Positions 23,101 to 27,002 of a DNA stretch of 27,002 nucleotides are shown one piece after another (within the stretch, counting starts at the first letter, position 1; each line of letters begins with the position of its first letter). The translations under genes were made by a program, and so were the position numbers. Below the pieces are notes generated by a model. That model was given only the letters and a program-made list of their open reading frames with translations, was not told the DNA's origin and ran no database searches. Location: contig CAYRYU010000099.1 in the NCBI GenBank assembly GCA_964428355.1, positions 1 to 27,002 of the forward strand, given 5' to 3'. This stretch comes from CAYRYU01 sp964428355 (lineage in GTDB: Bacteria > Muiribacteriota > Ozemobacteria > Ozemobacterales > Ozemobacteraceae).

Positions 23101-24094
23101 TCTCCTCGTTCAGGACCTTGATCGCGACGACGCGGTTGAGGGTGGTGTCGAGGGCTTTGTAGACCTTCCCCATCCCTCCCGATCCAAGGACCCCTTCGAT
23201 CCGGTAGATGTCGCCGATCATTCCTTCCGTGGCTGCGGACAGGGAACGCGAACTTCCGGTCGTGTGGAGGTTGAGCTTCAGGATTTCCAGGATCTCGGGG
23301 ATGGTCGGCCGCTCCTCGGGCTTCTTTGCGAGCATCGCCTTGATTGTCTTTTTGAAGGGTGCTGCGGCGGGAACGGCATCGAAGTTTTCCCAGGGCGGTT
23401 CCTGGCTCAGGTGCTTGAGCCCGATGGAAAGGCCCGGATCGGTAACCTCTCTCTCGGCCTCGAAGGGAAGGCGGTTCAACAGGAACTCCCAGAGGATGAT
23501 CCCGATGGCATAGACATCGGAAGCTGGTGTAACCCCGGATTTCCCGAGGCATTGTTCGGGGGACATGTAGAACGGCGTTCCGAGGGAAACCTTGGTCTGC
23601 GTGACATTCCGGCTGACCTTGGCAATTCCGAAGTCGAGTATCTTGAGCTGGCCATCCTTTGTCAGATGGAGGTTGGGGGGTTTCAGGTCCCGGTGGATGA
23701 TGCCCTGTTGGTGACAGGCGTGGATGCCCTCCAGGAGCTCGATCACCAGGTGGATCAGGCGGGGGATGTCCCGGTGGAGATCCTCTTTCATCGCTTCGAG
23801 ACTGAGGCCCTCGACCAGTTCCATGACGAGAAAAGGAAGCCTGGTTTCGTCGTCGAACTCCGAAGCGTAGATGCTTACGACTGCCCGGTGGCGGATGGTG
23901 GCAAGGATCCGTCCCTCGTTGATGAACCTTTTGACCAGTTCTTCGTCCTTGGCCGATTCAGCGCTGAGGAACTTCAGGGCGACCTCGCGGCCGAGGTTCG
24001 TGTCCAGGGCCCGGTAGACCTGGCCCATTCCCCCGTGGCCCAGTGGCGAAAGAACTTTGTAATGACGGCATACCACATGCCCGTTTTCGATCAT
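20183..24094 (-). CDS. Tandem double Ser/Thr protein kinase with TM helix and Pro-rich/TPR-like extracytoplasmic region
   Basis: A 1303-residue receptor-type kinase with two complete Hanks-type domains in tandem. Kinase 1 (about 10-273) has the glycine loop GHGGMGQVY, Lys41 (VALKF), Asp136 in HRDLKPPN, DFG 154-156 and GTPFYMSPEQ. Kinase 2 (about 297-562) has GSGGMGKVY, Lys326 (VAIKV), Asp421 in HRDLKPSN, DFG 439-441 and GTPQYMSPEQ. Both appear catalytically competent. A single TM helix follows at about 601-621 (VVFLILLLGGMGLAWKVF), then TPR-like helices, a Pro/Thr-rich linker at about 715-825, more helical repeats and an acidic tail, presumably outside. The start is the ATG 24094-24092. A TTG at 24103 lies within the -10 of the predicted promoter, though it has GGAG upstream. 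Substrates are unknown. Downstream is an exported phosphoesterase, and across the gap a beta-propeller lipoprotein. Confidence 0.9.
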   Translation of the reverse strand: MIENGHVVCRHYKVLSPLGHGGMGQVYRALDTNLGREVALKFLSAESAKDEELVKRFINEGRILATIRHRAVVSIYASEFDDETRLPFLVMELVEGLSLEAMKEDLHRDIPRLIHLVIELLEGIHACHQQGIIHRDLKPPNLHLTKDGQLKILDFGIAKVSRNVTQTKVSLGTPFYMSPEQCLGKSGVTPASDVYAIGIILWEFLLNRLPFEAEREVTDPGLSIGLKHLSQEPPWENFDAVPAAAPFKKTIKAMLAKKPEERPTIPEILEILKLNLHTTGSSRSLSAATEGMIGDIYRIEGVLGSGGMGKVYKALDTTLNRVVAIKVLNEETSGDKTLVERFLKEGQLLATVGHPNVLNIYASSRDSKTGRPFLVMEFIDGALLSDLKPTLRKDMARIAPLMLQLFEGIQACHAKGIIHRDLKPSNLMVTREGILKVFDFGIAKTAANLTRTGMTVGTPQYMSPEQCQGNRELSAKSDIYSLGIIFWELVFGEPPFKGDGSSNPELAVAIQHIQGTLPMVALEKENPFLSILPDIRRMLDKDPSSRPAIEDLIADLEELINVKFPDIANRSSTSRRKDSLRRSAVKGVFEEPGTEKGWGVYAKVVFLILLLGGMGLAWKVFLAEKPYLGTVKAINELIKTGKLEEAEQNLLSLQKDPDAEILLSSLKLSLSMEYLQTSRTELSRGNHSRASELARKARDLNSPNPAAEQLLAEIASATPSTGPAPTATETIAPPVPSPSPEPTPEPPTEPTLKPTPTSPPISVQVTASSPVSTQIPTPPPPETPTPSPSSPPAPLPATETAVQPPTPTALPPTPSVSPTPSPVPADPEIALQTFLARLDDELRALQPPTDPYKILLDLTRLEFEMKKPDHARPRRTLLFERFFGYAVFLRKDKPEEAIKAFQLCKSIDPARPEPDLQISAIQSEPKTPPPPKEDPADLLRQARGLSNRNPGSRELPGILEKLDSIGRRKEADAIRSDILADLKKQAASGGNPSRTESLLKSGLRLLPSGNQLREPFVTAMKALIPKQKAQSIEGIEQEVENFQPTSNAGKMIARLKEVKSAGKTELFGRLIGKIREKYLASAREVEEKDPAKALRLLKAIQGFPGLKDDKEIKEAMGRVSARNSTKPKEPGPDPTPTPGQPTPQVTSPDSPEPGEKPPGSEPKGDLATQLEDLTQPDNVEQNLDTIIRLTNELSRKKNGKGQAAAFRKRAANALVDIADENASHGANDAAGRVYGMALKLVPGHSQAKRGLAALKGEKLPEEPQTDNGSEGETGPEESAESSQKPAEEMPGTANPDEDDGGQG
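21625..21955 (-). repeat. Pro/Thr/Ser low-complexity linker within the tandem kinase gene
   Basis: About 110 codons almost entirely Pro, Thr, Ser, Glu and Ala in PTP-, PSP- and PEP-type units. It separates the membrane-proximal helices from the distal helical region. It is probably a cell-wall- or periplasm-spanning stalk. Such repeats are prone to length variation and assembly error. Confidence 0.75.
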
Positions 24095-24101
24095 GGAATT
24101 C

Positions 24102-24130
24102 AATCTAGCCTACTCCGGTCCCTCCGTCAA
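24102..24130 (-). promoter_or_regulatory. Predicted sigma-70 promoter of the tandem kinase gene
   Basis: On the minus strand there is TTGACG (24130-24125, five of six), a 17-nt spacer and TAGATT (24107-24102, four of six). The predicted start, about 24095, falls immediately before the ATG at 24094, which implies a leaderless mRNA if correct. The N gap begins 13 bp further upstream. Confidence 0.5.
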
Positions 24131-24142
24131 CCCGATCCTGGG

Positions 24143-24242
24143 NNNNNNNNNNNNNNNNNNNNNNNNNNNNNNNNNNNNNNNNNNNNNNNNNNNNNNNNNN
24201 NNNNNNNNNNNNNNNNNNNNNNNNNNNNNNNNNNNNNNNNNN
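24143..24242. other. Assembly gap (100 N)
   Basis: Exactly 100 N residues, the conventional filler for a scaffold gap of unknown size. It abuts highly repetitive glycine-codon sequence on its right side, the likely cause of the assembly break. The real distance between the kinase promoter and the glycine-rich gene is unknown. Confidence 0.99.
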
Positions 24243-24506
24243 GGCGTGCCGGGTGGCGGTCAGGGCGGTGGAGCCGGGGCAGGTGGGGGCGCAAACGCCG
24301 GCGGCGGCAATGGCGGTGGCGGCGGGGCTGCCGGCGCGGCAGGTGGCGGTAACGCCGGCGGTGGCGGCGGGGCGGGGAACGGCCCCAACATCAACACCGG
24401 GAACACCAATTTCACTCCCAACACGCGTGGAAGCGGAGGCGGAAACGGCGCAGTCGGTTCTTTCATCGACTGTGGCGGAACCGGGCTGAAGCTTCGGAAG
24501 CGCTGA
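24243..24506 (+). CDS. C-terminal part of a glycine-rich repeat protein (5' end lost in gap)
   Basis: The open frame enters from the gap and ends at TGA 24504-24506, giving 87 visible residues. The first 50 or so are a Gly/Ala/Asn low-complexity array (GVPGGGQGGGAGAGGGANAG and on). A distinct C-terminal tail follows (NINTGNTNFTPNTRGSGGG, ending in SFIDCGGTGLKLRKR). Codons are GGC/GGT/GCC/AAC with G or C in third positions as in neighbouring genes, and the non-repetitive tail in the same frame supports this frame over the alternatives, including a minus-strand Pro/Ala-rich reading. Gly-rich proteins of this kind are often secreted or surface structural proteins, but no signal or anchor is visible because the start is missing. 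Same strand as, and 156 bp upstream of, the propeller gene. Confidence 0.6.
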   Translation, partial: GVPGGGQGGGAGAGGGANAGGGNGGGGGAAGAAGGGNAGGGGGAGNGPNINTGNTNFTPNTRGSGGGNGAVGSFIDCGGTGLKLRKR

Positions 24507-24552
24507 AACCTCGTTTTGGACCACCTTGTTCCCGCCGGAGGGCGCTGATCTG

Positions 24553-24588
24553 GGCGTCGAACGTCCGGGAATTTCGGTGACGCCTTTT
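24553..24588 (+). terminator. Possible terminator after the glycine-rich gene
   Basis: GGCGTC (24553-24558) and GACGCC (24579-24584) can pair around a 20-nt loop and are followed by TTTT (24585-24588). The stem is short and the loop long, so termination may be weak. It lies between the glycine-rich gene and the propeller gene; no clear promoter is seen for the latter in 24589-24662. Confidence 0.3.
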
Positions 24589-24662
24589 CCCCGGCTTTTT
24601 GAAGCGGCATGCAGAACCATCCTTTTCCTTTCAGGTCCGAAGCATACGGGGAGAGACTGCCT

Positions 24663-26921
24663 ATGAGAAGAACTCTTCAGGTCTTGGGACTTGCCGTCAT
24701 TTTCACTTTTCTCCTCGGGGCCGGTTTGGAGGCCTGCGATCCCGAACCCGGTCCTCAACACTTCCCGCCTCCCGAGATGCTGCTTCTGCAAAGCGGCTAC
24801 TTCCAGATCTTCAACACCTTCAACGGACTTCCGACCAACCACGTCAGGTCGATTCTCGCCCTCGACAACGCAATCTTCGTAGGGACGGAGGGAAGCGGCC
24901 TCCTGATTTACAAGAACGGGGCATGGGAAGTCTATTCCCCCACCTCCACACCTCCATTCCCGTCCCCAACGGTCCCCTCGCTCGTCCTCGGCCCCGACAA
25001 GAAATCGGTCTATGCCGGAACCCTCCAGGGAGTGGTTAAGATCACGGACTTCCTTGGAATTCCATCGTTCGAGCCGATCCCACTTTCGGGGGCGCCCGGA
25101 ACAAACTACCTTTCTCTCCGGTTCGAGGGGAACCACTTCTACGCCGGCCTGGACAACTCCGCGGGAGAAATCATGGGGTCCGCATTCCAGCCCTTCACCT
25201 ACGAGCGGAACAAATTCCCCTCAGGATTCGGATGCATCCAGGGGCGGGCGACTGAGCTCTGGTTCGGGACCAGCGCGGGACTCTTCAAACTCCAGGGAGC
25301 CTCTCTCGAACCCGTGGAATTCCCGGACACGGATTTCGGTTGGGTTGGCGGGCTCGGACTGCTCAACGACTCACTGCTGGTTGGGGGGTCGAAAGGTCTG
25401 TTCCTGATTACCCCCGCAACCTGTTCGGAAATTCTGCCCGGGGTATGGGTGACCCGTCTCGACCTCCGACAGGATATTGGTGCCTCCCTCGCAGACCTTT
25501 TCTTTCAGGATGCCAGGTTGGAAGGCCCATCGACCGCCCGACAGAAATCATATGAGGAAAAAGTCGGATCCCTTAAACAACGGTCCAGAGATCTCTGGGT
25601 CCAATACCAGAACATTCTCAATAAGGATGTGGCTGCCCAGGAGGGGTACATCCAGAAAGTGATCGAACTGCAAGACGACCTCAAGGTCTTCGCCGGCGAT
25701 TTCCCTCTTCTGAAAGGGCTTTGGGTTGGAACCCAGGATCAGGGATTGATCTTCTATTGCATCGACGGGCAACGGAGAATGCTGAACACGGAGAACTCCC
25801 GTTTGCCCAGCAACCGGATCACCTGCATTTCCGCCAGGGAGGACGGGGAGACCTGGATAGGGACCTTCGACGGAGGTCTCGCACGTTACCGGAAATACTT
25901 CTCGGGTGCTCCCACTGTCCCCGAAGACATCTGGTGGGGAAAGGCGACCGCCCTTGAACTGATCGGGGAAACCCTCTACATTGGAACCGAGAAGGACGGG
26001 CTGTTGACCTTCGATATCAAATCGAAGGCCCAGACCGGGGCTTTCAACTCGAACAACACTCCGATGTTCCACCAGAAGGTGACGGACATTGCCGGCGACA
26101 AGGATGGCGACATCTGGGTAACCGGCGACCACGGTCTCTGGCGGTTGGGGCCGACCTACCGGAAACAGTTCCTGAAAAAGGACGGCCTCCCCGACGAGAT
26201 CACCGAGCGCGTCGAGATCGACAAGGCGGAGCACATTTTCGTTTCCGGAGGCCCGGGCCCGAAAATCTCCGGTCAGGTCTCGGTTTTCGACGGGGCGAAG
26301 TTCGTGAATTACGACGTGGACAACCTCAGGAAACTTCTGGCCTCCAACCCCGCATCCGCCGCGGAAGCACTCAAAGCCCTCGGGCTGATGGATACCTTCC
26401 AGCAGGCATTCGATCTGCAGAACGCTTCAATGGCTCTTCTCCGATACGACGACGGCAAACCCGCGGGGAAGATCACGGCCCTCCTGGGGCTTCCGCAGTA
26501 TCTGATCATGGGAACCGACGTTGGCGAGCAGTACATCTTCGATGGGCAGTCCTTCAAGCGACTTTCCCCAAAGGGAACGGGAAATCTGGGCCCGATCGTG
26601 AAACTTGGCCGCCGGTCGAACGGGACGCTTGTGATAGTCGGGCAGAAGGGAGTTCAGACCTTCGACGGAAAAGATTACCAGCCATTGATTCCAATCGCCA
26701 GCCCGACTGCGAAGGTGATAACGGACATGGTCATGGACGACCGGAATGCCGACCTGTTCTGGGCTTCCTTCGAGGGGACCGGGTCGAGCGGGGTTGCCCT
26801 CTATCAGGAACTCGACTGGAGGGTGGTGAACACCCAGGACCGGGTGAACCTCATAGGCGTTTCCGAGCCCTACGTCTTCTTCGCGACAAACGAAGCTGTT
26901 TTCCGGATGTCCGTTCCCTGA
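24663..26921 (+). CDS. Exported beta-propeller (two-component-regulator-propeller-like) protein, possible lipoprotein
   Basis: A 752-residue surface or periplasmic protein. The ATG at 24663 has GGGGAGAG upstream and opens a signal peptide (MRRTLQVLGLAVIFTFLLGA, then GLEAC; Cys25 could be lipidated though Glu at -2 is unusual). The upstream ATG at 24609 would mask the signal. The body contains Reg_prop-type blade repeats, each a turn such as GLPTNHVRSILALDNAIFVG followed by TEGSGLLIYKNGAWEVYS. Others lie around LPSNRITCISAREDGETWIG, GDKDGDIWVTGDHGLWRL and ETLYIGTEKDGLLTF. Two helical insertions interrupt the blades, at about residues 265-350 (coiled-coil-like) and about 555-595. Such propellers form the periplasmic sensors of hybrid kinases, but here there is no TM or kinase part. 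It may be a ligand-binding partner, for instance of the divergent tandem kinase. Ligand unknown. Confidence 0.85.
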   Translation: MRRTLQVLGLAVIFTFLLGAGLEACDPEPGPQHFPPPEMLLLQSGYFQIFNTFNGLPTNHVRSILALDNAIFVGTEGSGLLIYKNGAWEVYSPTSTPPFPSPTVPSLVLGPDKKSVYAGTLQGVVKITDFLGIPSFEPIPLSGAPGTNYLSLRFEGNHFYAGLDNSAGEIMGSAFQPFTYERNKFPSGFGCIQGRATELWFGTSAGLFKLQGASLEPVEFPDTDFGWVGGLGLLNDSLLVGGSKGLFLITPATCSEILPGVWVTRLDLRQDIGASLADLFFQDARLEGPSTARQKSYEEKVGSLKQRSRDLWVQYQNILNKDVAAQEGYIQKVIELQDDLKVFAGDFPLLKGLWVGTQDQGLIFYCIDGQRRMLNTENSRLPSNRITCISAREDGETWIGTFDGGLARYRKYFSGAPTVPEDIWWGKATALELIGETLYIGTEKDGLLTFDIKSKAQTGAFNSNNTPMFHQKVTDIAGDKDGDIWVTGDHGLWRLGPTYRKQFLKKDGLPDEITERVEIDKAEHIFVSGGPGPKISGQVSVFDGAKFVNYDVDNLRKLLASNPASAAEALKALGLMDTFQQAFDLQNASMALLRYDDGKPAGKITALLGLPQYLIMGTDVGEQYIFDGQSFKRLSPKGTGNLGPIVKLGRRSNGTLVIVGQKGVQTFDGKDYQPLIPIASPTAKVITDMVMDDRNADLFWASFEGTGSSGVALYQELDWRVVNTQDRVNLIGVSEPYVFFATNEAVFRMSVP

Positions 26922-26952
26922 CTCTGTCCGGGCCCTTCCTGGTACCCTTTCG

Positions 26953-26981
26953 TTGACAAAAAAAAAGTTCGGGTGTATTAG
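26953..26981 (+). promoter_or_regulatory. Strong sigma-70-type promoter reading out of the window
   Basis: A perfect TTGACA (26953-26958), a 17-nt spacer starting with a run of eight A, and TATTAG (26976-26981). The start would be near 26988. The A-tract between the hexamers and the match quality, the best in the window, are typical of stable RNA or highly expressed genes. The 80-bp region after the propeller stop holds no other element, and the transcribed gene is beyond the edge. Confidence 0.65.
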
Positions 26982-27002
26982 CCATTCTAGGCCATTGGTT
27001 TA

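Noticed and set aside
22034..24352. 772-codon plus-strand frame running through the N gap
   Set aside because: Antisense to the tandem kinase, and it continues through the N run only because N is translated as X.
24253..24489. Alternative Ala/Val-rich plus-strand frame and Pro-rich minus-strand frame over the glycine-rich repeat
   Set aside because: Only the glycine frame continues into a non-repetitive tail and shows G/C third positions like the neighbouring genes. The others are repeat shadows, though the minus-strand reading is not fully excluded.
1..27002. CRISPR arrays, insertion sequences, phage genes, tRNA or rRNA genes
   Set aside because: No spaced direct repeats, transposase or integrase motifs, or cloverleaf structures were seen on reading both strands.

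Overview
The window is bacterial chromosomal DNA, roughly 60% GC by eye, densely coded and mostly on the minus strand, with one 100-N assembly gap (24143-24242). Many proteins start with Sec-type signal peptides. A sigma-54 activator, two-component proteins, an orphan [FeFe]-hydrogenase maturase (HydF), a B12-dependent fused acyl-CoA mutase and a large eukaryotic-type Ser/Thr kinase together suggest an anaerobic, Gram-negative-type bacterium. A deltaproteobacterium-like lineage or an uncultured candidate phylum (for example Riflebacteria-like) would fit. The taxonomy is inference, because no rRNA or other marker is present.

Left part (1-3300): the 5' end of moeA (cut by the window edge, own promoter), a small signal-peptide/TM protein overlapping the end of a TPR membrane protein, a divergent promoter region, and a secreted helical-repeat protein on the plus strand.

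Centre-left (3325-11835) is the most interesting part: a potassium-transport and signalling locus, all on the minus strand. In transcription order it holds an NtrC-type sigma-54 activator (10468-11835); an intergenic region with two ATTGCA-N3-TGCAAT-type sites and a sigma-54 (-24/-12) promoter; a receiver-TPR response regulator; a truncated KdpD (sensor N-domain plus Usp, no kinase); a HAMP-PAS histidine kinase; a second intergenic region with another perfect copy of the palindrome and a near-identical sigma-54 promoter; and then trkA, a 42-codon single-TM protein, trkH and a membrane-anchored OB-fold-like protein, joined by 4-bp ATGA overlaps except for a 5-bp gap before trkH. The repeated site plus twin sigma-54 promoters suggest a regulon in which the NtrC-type protein drives both its signalling partners and the Trk channel. 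This rewires the KdpD sensory module from the Kdp pump to Trk.

Centre-right (12008-18502): hydF on the plus strand, converging on a minus-strand operon fabH - icmF - metallo-beta-lactamase-fold hydrolase. IcmF interconverts butyryl-CoA and isobutyryl-CoA, and FabH could use isobutyryl-CoA as a primer for even-numbered iso-branched fatty acids.

Right part (18667-27002): a tandem double Ser/Thr kinase with a transmembrane segment and a long Pro-rich/TPR-like outer region, predicted to be transcribed from a promoter so close that the mRNA may be leaderless. It is followed by a 5'-nucleotidase-family exported phosphoesterase. Across the assembly gap lie the 3' end of a glycine-rich gene and a lipoprotein-like beta-propeller protein with helical insertions. 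The window ends in a strong sigma-70-type promoter (TTGACA, 17 nt, TATTAG) whose target lies outside.
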